Of a DNA stretch of 64,000 bases, positions 46,501 to 61,500 are shown one piece after another. Location: NCBI GenBank assembly GCA_934047225.1, contig OW203992.1, forward strand, positions 17,659,501-17,723,500. The letters run 5' to 3'. Source of the stretch: Ypsolopha sequella (Eukaryota; Arthropoda; Insecta; Lepidoptera; Ypsolophidae). The notes beneath the pieces were generated by a model. That model worked only from the letters and a program-made list of their open reading frames with translations. It searched no databases and was not told the DNA's origin. Positions within the stretch are counted from its first letter, which is position 1. The number at the start of each line of letters is the position of its first letter. The translations under genes were made by a program, and so were the position numbers.

Positions 46501-49500
46501 TTCTTGCGGATCACATGAACTTTTTGATTCACTCGTATTTTTAGGTTTGTTTTTCACAGTATTTTGTTGACTCTGCGTGACTTGAACAATTTCTACAGAT
46601 TTTTTTGCGATATGATCATTATTACAAGCTGTAAAGCTGTCTTTTAATTTGCCCTTGTGATTAGTAGTTGAATTTGCTTTAGTTATTATTAATTTATTTT
46701 TAGAAGCCAATTCATGTTTTAGTTTTTGTTGAGCTCGGAATTCAGCAACTACTGCTAAAGCTTTTTCATACACAACCTTATCATTAAGTGATGCCGAAGA
46801 GGTCAATTTACTCGACTTGTTCCAGGGCGGCACAATTCTCAAAGCAGTTTTGTTCTTCCGCCTTTTAATTGGTGACTCAATACTTTTGATTTTATTTTTT
46901 GGCACCAATCTTTTCCTTAATTTTTCTAACTTACTAATTTTCTTTTTTTTATAAAGTTTCTGAACATGATTATTATTAGATTCATGTTCTAATTTGGGAT
47001 TTTTGTGACAGTTATTTGACAGAAAATAATTTTCATTTTCTTTTGGTGTTTCCACAGGCAATGGAGGTAATACTAAATTTATTAGTGCAATATCATCGTC
47101 ACCATCATGATCATCATCGGGTATATGTTGTTTATCAATAGCAAATATTTCTACCATTGTATCTTGTTCGGTGGTAGAATTAACTAAAGCGCCAGATGTT
47201 ATCATAGCTTCATCTACAGGGGCCACATCATTCACTAATGGAGTTCCATAAATTACAGGGTCATTGGGTTTGTCTGGCGGCTCATCACGAACGAAAGAAA
47301 TATTTCGTGGACTACAGATGTCTCGCCTCTCTTGAATTTTACTTTGACTGTTGGTTTGATTCAGGAAAATATCTTTCATCATAGATTGTAAATCTGTAAC
47401 AATTTTTTTAACATTTGCCATTTCTACCCGCATAGCTTCAACTTCTTCTCTAGTTTTTAACGCTTCAGGGCAAGTGGATGAGTGGCGAGTGGACGGTTGG
47501 CTAATATTCTCGATCTTAGTTAACGATGTATTAGATCTTGGCAAAGATACCGTAGGACTTGGGGCTAAAGGCGTAATTAGGCTATAATCAAGTCGCATTG
47601 TGCTGAGAATTGTTGAAACTTCACAGTCCACACTATTATCATTCACCTCAACACACTGTAGTTCACTTAAATCTGCCTCATGTGTAATAACTTGACTGGA
47701 ATCTCGAAGCGTCATTTTCTTTGAACATGTTGCAACATTTTCGACTTGCTCTTTTACAATTTCAATAGAATTGTGTACCGAATCTCTAACTATTTCGACA
47801 AATGAAGTTTCTTTATTCTGGAAGTTCGTATCCAACTCTAGCGTCCTCTCACATTGCATTGGACTTGTTGCGATATCTTTCAGGTGCTTTCTTGGTATCA
47901 AAACATCTTTTTCTATTGTTTCGAGAGTTTCAAGTATCACAGGGCGAGTAGTTTGTGAGTCAGCCACAATATTTTGTTCATTTTCTCCGAGACTTTCTTG
48001 TGTATTGTTTGTAAAAATAACTTCTGTAATAAGAGGGCTATCATTGTCGAAATATTCTGGGCTAAGAAAACACTTTTCACTGCCTGAGAAAGCGAGAGAT
48101 GACCCTCTACCAGTGTCTACACTATTAACAATATCGTTTTCATTGCTGCATTCGGAATCATGACCAGTGTCTTCACTGTGAACAATTTTGTTTTCAATGT
48201 TTTCTTGTGATTTGCCTGTAAATAAAATTACAATAATTTTATAAAATAGGAATATGCATCAGTATCCAATATAAGAACAGAATCGTTTATTTTTTACCTT
48301 CAATATTTTGAATATCATTAAAATCTTGTGTATTCTCCTCTTCTAATATTATGTTTGTAGATAATTCTATTTTGCCTTCTATCACTGGTACAATGGAATA
48401 TATTGTCTGGGACTGCAAAAATTAATGAATTAAAAAAATTACAGGTAACACGAAATTAAATGCACCACATGCTCTGCTGTTCATATCCACCCAAATGATT
48501 CAGTAAGCCTTAAAAACATGTTTAGGTACCGAAAAATCAAAACGAAGCCTGCTGCTGTCTGTCTGTCTGTCTGTCCGTATATCACGGGTCTCCAAAACCG
48601 AATACTGAATCAGAAATTCAATTCAATTATTTTTCAGTTTCCCATGTTGGGTGTCATTTTCCAGAGCTCATTGTGTATAATTCTTTTTTTCTTCATAAAT
48701 AAAGATAATTGGACAAAGTTATCACGTTTTAGACCATTTTTGTTACGGGGTCTATCTATCTCGAAAATTTAACTAGTGGGGAATTTGAATGTCTGTACGT
48801 AGGGCGGCTGATATGTAATCTCCTTGGTCAGAAATATATACAAAAATAATGCTGGCTGGTATGGATTTATATTCGTTTGTTATTCTATTTTCAAATTTCA
48901 TTTGTTTATTGCATCACGTTTATTTGTCTCCTACAATTGTTTCGAACATGTCGGTAGAAAAAGTGAAAATGGATAAAATCGAGCAGCGTGCGGTGATTAA
49001 GTTTTTGACTAAAGAAGGGAATACGCCTACGGAGATCAGACAGCGTATGTCACGTGTGTTTGGCAGTTCGTGATCTTCCGAATTTGTTATAAAGTTTTGG
49101 TCAAGGCAGTTTAAATTAGGTCGTGAGAGCCTCGAAGATGATCCTCGTAGCGGAAGACCAGTTTCGGCCGTCACCGATGAAAATGTAGCCAGGGTGAAAA
49201 AAAAATATATTAGAGGACCGACGAGTGAAGCAGTGGGAGATAGCTAGAGATGTGGGCGTCAGTAAAGAGCGAGTCAATGAAATAATTCATGAGCATTTGA
49301 ACATGTCCAAGGTTAGTGCACGTTGGGTCCCTAGAATGTTGACTGCATTTGACATGGAGAGGCGTGTCAAATGTTGCGAAGAGTTTTTGGACATGAGTCG
49401 AGGGAAAGAGGAAGAAATAATTTCTAGAATTGTAACATGTGATGAGACTTGGATTCGACAATGGGACCCGGAAAGTAAGCAAGAGTCGTTACAGTGGAAA

Positions 49501-52500
49501 TTTAAGGATGAGAAGCCGCCTCGGAAATTTAAGGTCTGTCCATCGGCCGGTAAACTTATGGCTACAATCTTTTGGGACACAGAAGGGATTTTGCTCATAG
49601 ATTATTTACCGAAAAAAACTACAATGAATGCTGATTATTACTCAAACTTATTATATCAACTAAGAGAGACAATAAAAGAAAAACGGCGAGGTAAACTAAG
49701 CAAAGGAATTCTGATTTTGCACGATAACGCACCAGTGCATACCGCACGCACAACAAAGCTAGCAATTAAAGACAATGGCTTCGAAACCATTGACCACCCC
49801 CCTTATAGTCCAGATCTAGCCCCCTGTGACTATTTTCTGTTTAGACTTCTCAAGAAAGACCTCAGGCGACGAAGATTTATGACCGATGACGAAATGAAGG
49901 CAGCGGTTTCTGACTATTTTGACGACAAACCGTTTTTTTTTTTTTAATGGCTTAAATTCAATATTTGAAAAATTTAATAAGTGCATTTTACTAGCAGAGG
50001 ACTATATAGAAAAATAAAAAAAAACTATCCAGTTACGTCTTTTCTTTCATAGTTAGGTAGGTTACTTTTCAGCCTCCCCTCGTATATTATGTAACATACA
50101 CTGTATTTAAACAAAATATTGAAAACCCCGATTCATAGTATGGTTTGTAGGCTGTGACCAAAGAAACAAACATCTTTTTTTTTCATGGGTTGTTGTTGTT
50201 ACAATGTTGCGGAACCCTAGTAGAGCGAGGCTCAACTCGCACTTGGCCGGTTTTTAGTAACTAATGTGAAACTTTTATGACCAATATTTTTTTCTTACAT
50301 CTTGTATTTTCTTGGTTAGTTTAAATGCGGTATAAAAGCAAATTAATCTAACAAATAAAATATTGGCTTTACCTGGTCAAGTTCACATTCATCGAACATG
50401 TCGTCATCACCCCCAGAGTGAGTTGAATCCCCACAATTAAAGTTTGGTTCACAAAATTCGTCTTCAGTTTTTGTTTCCACTGCATCTGTATTTTCTAACT
50501 CTGTGGGCAGATATTTTCTGCACCTGTATTTGTTCAGCAAAGTCTTCACAATATCGCCACTTTTATTTTCTGAAATATGAAATATATGCACGAAACAAAT
50601 TTAGCAGATAAGTAGGTGTGGTCAAGCTTGTAGTAACAATTTAAGGAAAATTTACAAAACATTACTCACTTTTCCCATAAACAGCATCTTTCAAGATATA
50701 AATATCTGCCTGCAAACAATTTTTTTCTTTCTCCAATACGGATATTTTCTTGTCTAACTCTTTGGATCGTGTCTTTTCTAACAGGTTCTCAATTTCCAAG
50801 ACCTCTAACTTAGTTTGGTTCTCCTTAATAAGGTTCTGTAACATAAAATAGTTCCATTGTGAGATTTTAATCATACCGCCACAATCTTATCTATCCATCC
50901 ATCAGTTCGTCCACTGCTGAACCTTTCCAAGATTTCGCCACTATTGGCGGTCCTCCTGGAAAAAATGCCCACACACGCGGGGCAGGCGGGTCGTTGAGCG
51001 CGGTTCCGAAATCCTTGCACCAGTGACGCCGCTGCCCGGGGATGGATATACCGCCATCAATTGGTCCCAGGCATGGTAGGTCACCTGGTTGTGTCTGTTT
51101 GAGAGCTGTCCTTCTACTCTCCCCTGAATAACGTCAGAGGGGTTTGCAAGTAAGATGGTGGTACCTCCACAGTCGAGCCCGGCATCAGCTCTACCACCTG
51201 CATATTTTCTATAGCCTATATGATTTCATGAACTAATACTGAGTCTCTATCTCATATTTTTGATCATGGGAAACAGAGATAAGAAATCCCCTCTCCGTAA
51301 GTTAAAAACATTTTTTTCGTCCCAAAGTATAAAGGTGCGTTCAAACTGCGAAAAGGTATTAATATTTTATCTTTTATTTTATTTAGTCTGAATAATGGAT
51401 CCGAGCCACATTTGATATATGACGGCCTATATAGTTTTACTTTAGATTTAGCGGCGATAACAAAAATTATGAGGTTTCAGTTAAAAAATAATTACCAATT
51501 ATCTAATTACTTTACGAGTATTACGATATAGTTTGACAAAATAACAGATAAGGTTATTATCTATATAATTATTACCTATGTTAAAACTTGTCGTTATTCT
51601 TCATGATTTTGTCCTGAGTCTGAAACATCTATGACAAATCAATGCAACATTATATTCGATATTATTGTCATATTAGTTTTTCAAGTGCCGTTCTTTTCAA
51701 CCTCTATTACAAAATACAGGGTTTGAATTTGAAAATGGAACACAATTTTATTTACATGTTGCATCGAAAAGATATAACTATCTGGTACAAAGACAGTTGC
51801 AAGCCCCACAGAATTGACGTGGCCAAAGAATATAATACTGGCGGTGGCGCTTGCGTGGCGCGGACGTACAATCAACGCAACGAAAAATGGTGGCGGCGTC
51901 GCCTGGAAGCCCGGACGCACACTCCTCTTTCGGCAAAAACGACCCTAGGCTTTATCACTATTACGTTTATTTTAAGTTGCTTTGATTGTCAGTCCGCGCC
52001 ACGCGCCACCGCCTCGTTACTTCTGTGGGGCTTGCGCTGAAAACTGCTGGTATGAAACTTGGCACGATTCAAGCACATAAAAAGTCATACAAAAAGAACA
52101 GCCCGGCCGGGGAGCACCACTTCAAATGTTACCTATAGATATGTACTTCAAATAGTGCTAAGTAATGAGGATAGATGTTGCATAGAACCTTACCCTCCTT
52201 ACTATCTGATAGTTTAGCCAATGATTCAAAGACCCTCACTTAGTTAAGTATCGTCGTGTGATTTACATATTACGTAATAAAAGAGAGTATACTTCTGTAA
52301 TTTATGTCCCAAATTTTGATTCAGATTACATTTATGAAACAGGTGGACATAGGAACAAAACCATAAAAGTTGTTCTACGATTTGATTGACCTCTGAAATC
52401 ATTATATTATTATAATAATTATAATCTAAAAGACTCATGTAACTGACCTGTAGCTGATTTACATGAGACTCGTTTGCTAAACACATGTTCTCAGAAAAGT

Positions 52501-55500
52501 TGCATTTATCTTCAAGTTCTTTATTTCGAGTCGTAAGGCGCAATTCACACTGAAAAAAAAAGAAAATATAATAAATTACCCGTTATAAATCCTCAAGTAG
52601 AGGTCAGAGGTGGCCCAAGGGGCCGTCCATATATTACGTAATTTGAAATTAAGGGGGGGTCTGGTCTGCGGGTGACGGTAATATTATAAGCATTAAATGG
52701 CAATAATGGGGGGTCTTGCCAAAATAAAAAACCGGCCTAGCGCGAGTCAGACTCGCGTACCTAGGGTTCCGTATTGTGGATGATAAATATAATTTTGTAA
52801 TTTTTTTCGTGAATTTCTAAACCGCTTTATTGTTCCTGTAATCTTTACGTAAACATTTTAAGCGATATGAACACTCGGTTGCAGCGTTTAGTTCCACCAC
52901 AGCTTTATTTAGCAAAAGTATACTAGGGATGGCTCCTCGTATCTACAATAAATTACCAAGAGCAATCAGAGAAATAGAAAACATACAGACATTTAAAAGC
53001 AAATTAAGACAATTTCTTATTCATAAAGCATACTACACAGTTGTGGAATTTTTGACAGAGTAATTAATTAATATGTTCTATTTCTAATGGACAACGGACT
53101 ATTGACTGGACCATCAATGATGAAATAAACTGTAATGTTTGGCAGTAGGTATATTTTTGGTTAGCTACAACTGTTATTTCATGGTTTTTCATTATTTCTA
53201 GGTATGTAACATACATTTTAATATTTGTACGCCATACATGGCACATCACGGATTAAGACTTAAGTATTGTAAAATCTTATTACGAGTATTTACCTGTGTT
53301 GAACAAATAAATAATTTGAATTTGAATTTGAACACATATTACCATGATTTTTTTCATATATTTCGGCCTACCAATTTTGGAGATAAGAAGGGGGACATAC
53401 ATTGTTTTATGTTTTTATCAAGGATTTTTCGAAGTAGATGCAATTAAATAAATATAGCCAAACTTAATATTTTTACAATCAGCTTTTCAATAACTATAAT
53501 TTGATAAGTACCCATATTGTATTTTTATAAAATATATATATTTTTTTATTTTACTTCTTTTTAGGGTTCCGTAGTACCTAAAAGGTACAAAAGGAACCTT
53601 TATGGTGAGACTCCGTTGTCCGTCTGTCCGTCCGTATGTCACAGCTTCATAACTTTAGCACCGTTAAAGATAAAGACATGAAAATAGCATTAAATTAATA
53701 TGGAAAATTTGAAATTGTTCAAAATATTTCCAAAACAAAAGTGAGAAAAATAAAAAATAATTTACTAAAAATACAATATGGCTATCAAATTGTAGATATT
53801 AAAAAGTTAATTGTAAAAATATATACTTTTACTTATTTACCGGCACTGGTTCCGAGAAATCTTTAAAAAACCACTAAAATATGTATATCCGGACGGACGG
53901 ACAATGGAGTCTCATCATAAAGGTTCCTTTTGTACCTTTTAGGTACTACGGAACCCTAAAAAACTATTGTTTAAACAACAATGTTGATTTTGTAATACAG
54001 ATACTTAACGAAAATTACATCAGTTTTGTGAAAGAGTCGAACATCAACAAAAATCGACGACGTAACCCAAGTAGCATTTTACTCCATTTAAGAGTACACA
54101 TTTAGTTCCCAGGTGTACTTGAAGCATTATTACAGTTCACTCGTGATGTATAAGCTGCATTATTGCGATTAATAACACCTATACCTGTCTAAGGGACTTA
54201 TAGGAGTGTAGAGTTATACTTTTAAACGATTGTTGGTGTTATAATACTCTAACAACTATCCTTTAGTCAGCCGTCTGACTAAGAGCATTATAGGAGGGTA
54301 AAGATACGGCAACCGCTGTTTAACGGCCTACTTGTACGATGTTATAGAGCTAGCATTTTAATAGAACACACGTGGTCATTTATAAAGCCAAAGGCTGTTA
54401 TGTTTACTTGTTTTAGACTGTTATACAGCTAGTAGCTGTAGTAGGACTTGTTTGTGATCATTAAAATAACCTTTTTTTACTATCTGTGCAGAAGTGTTTA
54501 AATGGCTCGCATGTGCACTGTAGGCCTTTAAAAGGACTACATGTGTTGTCCATTAACACCAATAGCAGTTTATTTGTCCACAAGTACTACTCTTATTTGC
54601 TGTAAGCTGAACATGAATGTGAATGTGATATTCTATTACACTTATCCCACTGTGTATCTCTTAGTACTTAGTACCTGGGCTAGGCGATTTAACCGACAAT
54701 AATTATTATTGCGGATCTCTATAAAATGTTAGTATATTGAAAGAATTAAACGATGATACACAATTGACCTGAACTACATCTTAAAGCTGTACATAAGTTC
54801 ACATTAGAATAAATTTATAGACATTGGCTCTGTAGTGGTACAAATGTGGGACTTCATATAGACAACAGCATTCTAACAAATCACATGTGAACCTATATAC
54901 GCTCACCGCATTAAAATTGGAGTTATAACAGTTCACATAGCCGTATTTCATTTCCACCATTTTGTTCTACGTAACCTAAAATATTTACCAAATAAATCTC
55001 CAAAATTATCATGCAGATTTATCACAAAATACGCAGATAGAGCGATTGAGTTTTGGTTTCATTTTATAATTAATTACCGTAGTAAAATTATAATGCCAAT
55101 ATAATATCAAAAACTGAAAATTGTAGATTTCCTCTCAGCCAGTTTTAAATATTTTAAAATGAATATCGTGTTTTTTCAGAGGCGCGTGAATATTTTAGCT
55201 GTAAATATGTATACATTTCACGATAAAGTTGCATTCCCATGGCATTAACATTATTAAGTATTACCGCGTGTTATCATAAATTTTTATCCTTGATCAGCCG
55301 GAGTTAATGTTTCTGATGGCACACACAAAACCAAACCAATGAGGAAATTAATAATAAAATAAAGAAATAATAGGATACATGTGAATTTGAGGTAGCACTG
55401 GAGTAATTTTGTGGGATTTTATAACTGTGAAGGCTGTGTATTTAGCCACTTGTTACTCTTTATTACACTCATGTACGTTGTATGGTTCACACTGCGTCCC

Positions 55501-58500
55501 ATATAGTGCCGTAAGTCAGCCTTAAGTCCGATGTTACTACTTAAATTGCTATTATAATGCTATTATACTGCTAATGTACAGCCATAGTGAACTTAAGGCT
55601 GTCTAATTTGTGCCCAAACTGGTTCTATAAGAGCATTATAGCAAGCTATACAGCTCTTATACAGCTGACTTACACAGCTTGTGGAGTACATGTGAACGAC
55701 TAGACATCTTATATAGAACCCCGAATGCTACTTGGGAATATATGGACAGCCCCTAAGCGCCCCTACGCACTGTCCGGTTAGCCGCGTTGCGGCTGGCCAT
55801 CCGGCTAGCCGTGATCAAAAATATGTATGAAAAAATGGTTTCTATTCGCACTGTGATGCGGCTGCCGCCGCTCGGAGCGCTGCGGCCCGACTGACGGCTA
55901 GCCGGACGGTCGCTATACGCACTACGCGGATGCACGCCGGTTTGCTAGTTTTCAAGATACTTGCTCTCGTCTCGTGCTTGCAAATAAGGATGCACCCAGA
56001 ACCGTTTTCCTATCCGCACTCTCCGGTTGCGCTTACGGCTAGCCGCAGCCCGGTTAACCGCGATTGCAACCGCATCCTGCGGCCAGCCGGACGGCCAGCC
56101 GCGACGCGGCTAACCGGACAGTGCGTATGAGGCCTAAGCGCCCCTACGCACTGTCCGGTTAGCCGCATTGCGGCTGTGGCCGTCCGGCTAGCCGTGATCA
56201 AAAATATGTACGAAAAAATGGTTTCTATTCGCACTGTGATGCGGCTGCCGCCCAACCGCTCCGGTCGCTCGGAGCGCTGCGGCCCGGCTGACGGCTAGCC
56301 GGACGGTCGCTATACGCACTACGCGGATGCACGCCGGTTTGCTAGTTTTCAAAATACTTGCTCTCGTCTCATGCTTGCAAATAAGGATGCAGCCAGAACC
56401 GTTTTCTTTGTTTCTTTTTCTTTATGTATCGCGTGTAAATAAAATAAATAGCTGCAACTTCTTCAGCGTCCATCTTGAAAATGTTTCGATGGAACCGCAA
56501 CGTTATCCTATCCGCACTCTCCGGTTGCGCTTACGGCTAGCCGCAGCCCGGTTAACCGCGATTGCAATGCATCCTGCGGCCAGCCGGACGGCCAGCCGCG
56601 ACGCGGCTAACCGGACAGTGCGTATGAGACTCAACTAAACAAAGACTCAACATAGTTTTTTGGAATAAAAGAAAACCTGCCCCCTTATTGTCTAACTTCG
56701 ATATAATCACTATTGCTTTCAAAGTAATCGTTATTGGTTAAAAATGATGTGTAATGTCATTTCTAGCTAATCACGATACGTTTGGAAGCGATAGTGTTAG
56801 ATGTTGAACTTAGACAATAAGACCCCTGTTAACTTTACGGTCAGTCTCGAAAAAAAAAAACTTAATTACTTTATTATTTGAAAAAATACTGGAATACAGA
56901 GCTCTAAAGTCTAAAGCGAATAAAACATTGAGACAGATCACGTGACGACATTGGCCGAGAGCCACTGTTGTCGTCGCCATTCTCAATACAATCCACCAAG
57001 CAGACCGTTTGCCTCCTGCTTTGTTCTTCCTAGCAACACTATCGAATGATGCTATAATACAGGATGTCCCTCTTTTTGCAAAATGAGGTTCAATTCCCGG
57101 TTAGGGTAAGTCTCCAAACGACGACGAGTCCTTTCAGCAAAATTTTTTTCGACAAGTTAAGGCCCTTAATATCGCCAAATGGGTACTTTCTAAAGCCTAC
57201 TCCTCTTTTATGGCCAAACCAAAAATATTGAAAAAATGTATTATGGATTATCAACTCTAGGAAAACATATGCAGTTTTCTTTTTCGTACCACTAAAACTT
57301 CTATATGAAAAATTGTTTCAACTGAATGGTGTTTTTTGGCTTGAACATCCTACTGCTCCTAAGCGGCTTAGGTGATTTAATTCATTTATGCTTTGATAAA
57401 TAGATAAACTTGATAGCTATAAATATAACATAGAATTATTCAATCGAACAATGACGCCCATGTGAAAAGTATTATTTTCTCCTATTTTGCCCTTTCAAGG
57501 ACGCAACGAGCGTCGTAACTGCCACCACGCATTGTGCACTGATTTGAACGTTATTTCAATGTCGTTTCCGTCGATATTCAAACAGACAAACAACGAGCTG
57601 CTAATTTGGCGATGGTAATCGCCTTAAAGCTCAGCCACAACACCATGGGGCGTGGCGCCGCCGCGCCGTACCACACCGTGAACACGCCCACTGGAGAAGC
57701 AGTCCGCTGACCGTACACGTCTAGTAGGTGTGAATTTTGAGGTAATTTGAATTACCTACTAACAGGCATATAACAAAAAGAATGTAAATTCAAATACTGA
57801 CCTCTTCTAGGGAAGTAACTTTTTTGATAGCATTATTGAAGTCAAGACAAACTTGTTTGTATTGCTCCCTTTCCTCCACCAGGCTTTTTTGCAGTGACTC
57901 TTTGTATTCTTTCAGTTTCAAGTATTTTTCAATGATGGCACTGAAAGAAAAAAAAAACACGTAAGTATTATGTGTAGAAATTACAGTATTCAAGTAAATA
58001 AACGTTATTAATTGACTAGTTTGTCTTTAAATGTAGTTTATATATATATATATATATATATAGATATATATACACTTGATAAAATAAAATGCAAGTAAAT
58101 GTGAGATATATTTCGGGCCCTATCCTGGGTCCGGCATCAGTCACAATGAAATTGACAAAAATAAAGAAAACAATAAAAATAAAAAATCTAAAAAATTTAA
58201 TCTAAAAAAAACAAATCTCAGCTAAAAGGTTAGATTTTTTTTTCGTCATTATTCAAGTAAAAATTTATAACATTTCTGTTGACAACTGTATATTTTATTA
58301 TCATCCATCATTAATTTTATAAATTTGGATTATTAGGTACTTGTCGAGTCAGCCCTTACAAAATTTATATTTTAATGATAGGTAAAGACTGCACTCGGCA
58401 GACCTGGAAATGAACAGAGAGCTGACAGAGCACCCCATAACTCTTTGACCAACCAGGCGCGGCCTGCCAGTTTAACGATTTTGGCAAAAGGGTGCCTCAG

Positions 58501-61500
58501 TTAAGTTTTAGCATGAGTTTCATTGATGATAAAGTTACCTAACCTTTGAGGTCGTCAGCACTAAGTTTACAAATCCACCCATACAAAACAATATTTTTGG
58601 CAGGTCGCGACTCTGCACTCGGACGCAGCTAAGTCACTATCTAAATATTATTTAATTTTTTGGAGACAGCAACATTAAACATACATGAAAGTTGTTCAAG
58701 CCGCATGTATAGGTAATAATAATCTGGATTAGATGTTTAAATTCAACCACTGTGCCACTGAAAAAACATTTTAATTATAAAAATAAGTTATATCTGTTAA
58801 ATTAGTTAATTGTAACATGTTGTGTTTCTACTTACTTGGTTGAGATAACTCTATGTTTAGTTGTGCGTAATGCTCTCTTTTGCTTCTCATATTTGTTGAT
58901 ATCCTGTAAATATCAAAAAACAAAAATATTAGATTAGAAAAACCGGTCCAGTGCGGGTCAGACTCGCGTACCTAGTTTTACATCTACGTATTCAATGTGG
59001 TTTTTATATTCAGCATGATTATAAAAATGAAATGTTCAAAAACAGTTCGTCCTAAATGCCATCTATTTCCATGATTCGTAATATTTTTTTACAGCTGACA
59101 CTTTTCATAATAGTAGTTTATGCTACAAGGGCGAAAAGGAATAAACTACGAGGACGATTTATTGCTCGTAACCGTATAAACGTAACCGAGTAATTTATTG
59201 CTCTAACGCCCGTGTATTATACTACGTTTTTGAATGCATAGTGTGAGGAAATAAAACAAATATAATCTTGTGAACTTTAAATTATGATTGGCTCAAAAGG
59301 ACTGTATCCAGAGGCATTAAACAGTGGAAAAAAATTAACATTTATTGTACACAGGAAAGGTTGCAGGTTAGCCAACTTCTCGTAAATAAATTTAAAAAAA
59401 TTATAAACCCCTGGGGCAAAATAATCGACTTTCTGTACGGTTTTGATGCATAAAAAGTGGGCCTTTACGAGCACTTACACTGAAAATTAAATTAATGTTG
59501 GCTCATTCACACAAATAAGAAATACCATAATTTGGATTTTTCGATCCTAAAAAAAAATGTTAGTACTGAAAATTAAGTTTTCTTCAAATTATCTATAAAA
59601 AATGGCAATTTCATATGTAAAAGACCTCATATACAATATTAATAGACATTTTGTACAGTCAGCAAAAACAAAATTCTTCAGGTTGCACCCAGCCAACCCT
59701 ATTTATTTTAATGTAGTTTTTTTCTACACAACTACAAATTAGGACATCTTGTTACTCAATGCACAGGGTTACTGACTGTATGCTTCTAAACCACTCCTCA
59801 TTAAAATTTAAAAATAAAAACCTTTAATATAATATTGACTTACATTAAAGCAAAAAGAAAAAGGCTTCAATAAAATATATGACTCGAAAAAAAAATTGTT
59901 TGTTTTTTTTTTAGACAATTTTTATTGAACATAATATAATTAAGTCAAATTGCAAAATACCTTATGTTGAATGTTTGGTGTCAGTTTGTGACGAAATACT
60001 GGCCATAGTTTTATATGATTGTGTTTTGTTTTTTCTTGATTTCTTGTTGCCCTATTGTACCCTATTTGAAACATAAACTTTAAGCTCAATTTATTGTTTT
60101 GTTTTATAGTGAACAGTTTGTTTTTTCGAGAGTCAGTGCGCAGATCACGTTGGTCCGACGTCATATGGACTTTACTACTACAGCAAGCGCCATAACACTC
60201 ATCCAAGAAGGCCATTCGCAGCTCTCCTACGTCGCGCGTCGGGGGCGGTAACAGGGGCAATTGCTGAGGGGTTTTCGTCAGGGTTGTTGGGGGGGTCAGA
60301 TGCTTTAATCCGGGCTGTTATGTCGCCGCCAGAATCTAATAATACGTGACGGGGGCGTCGTTTGCAATATTTGAAAGAGGGATCTGCTACATATTCTGAA
60401 GCTTTCCTAATCAGTGGATTCCTATGGTTTGATGAGGTATCGAAGAATTTTCTAGATGCCTGCGTCATATAGTGACGTACGGTAGGGACAGGAAGGTCCT
60501 CATGAAGGTTATAGTTGCAGAGATGATACTTAAAAGTGTGGGCAAATACCACTCTAGCGTAAGTAAAGGTCTGATGCATGCGAGATAAAGCCTAATTTTG
60601 CTGCGAAGGGACAGTTTGCTTTGAGCATTGACTAGTGGGAACAGACGACTCAGGAAGAAGGCTGCCCGATCTCTGACAATTTTGATGTGAAGGTCAAATG
60701 TGAGCCTGCCGGAACTGGCAGTCCAAAGAGCGAGAGAGTTGGTAGTGATTTACTACTACTAAGCTTGAGCTTGAAATAAATCGCTTGACTTTTTTCAGGA
60801 TTGACCTCTATTCTCCATTTCCTAAACCAATCTCCTAGTCTGATGCTGCACTCTACAGGCGGGACCCTAAGATCTTCATACTATTGCTCCTCGAGTAGAA
60901 AGCTGTGTAATCTGCGAATAGAGCAAATTGAACGAATTTATCACGAGGAATGTCACTAATGTATAATGAGAAATCTCAAATTGTTAAGACAAGGCTAACT
61001 GGAAAGCCGAGGCTGAAGAGTATGTCAGACCATTGTGCCAGGGCTTTAGCAACGTCGAAGACGAGTGCTGCCGTGCCCCCTTGTTTGCTGCGAGAGAAGC
61101 CAGAAAGAACATATTCCGTGATTGTATCTGTTTAATGCAAGAGTGACCTAAATGAAAGGCGAACTGCTCTTTTGGGAGCAGGCCTTTTGTTTCTCCAAAA
61201 TTCCTAAGACATGAGTTGAGAACTCATTCGTACAATTTCCCTAGTGACAACGGATTCTTCCCAAGCATCTGGGTAGAAACAGTTGGCGATGGCCAAGTTG
61301 AATATGGTGATTAGAATCATGAGTAGTGGATGAGACACCTAATAGAAATACCATCAGAGCCCACCGCTTCCTTAGAGTGTAAATCCTTAATCAAATGTGA
61401 AACTTCAGACATTGTGACGGCATCTATTGAGTCTATCGATTCTAAAGAGATCCTACGTTTTACTTCCCTGTCCACAGACACCATTTGGTCAGGGTCGACT

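Noticed and set aside
47965..47967. GTG at 47967 as start of a separate 908-aa protein
   Set aside because: The frame stays open upstream to a good acceptor at 48216 and joins in phase to exon 7, so it is internal coding sequence.
45360..48163. Plus-strand open frames across 45.3-48.2 kb
   Set aside because: They are shadows of the 2967-nt ICE1-like exon 8 on the - strand; Ser/Phe/Leu-rich content mirrors its Lys/Asn/Glu codons.
51642..52040. 132-aa open frame on the + strand
   Set aside because: Its second half is the MITE at 51794-52038 and its first half is intron sequence of the ICE1-like gene; no protein similarity seen.
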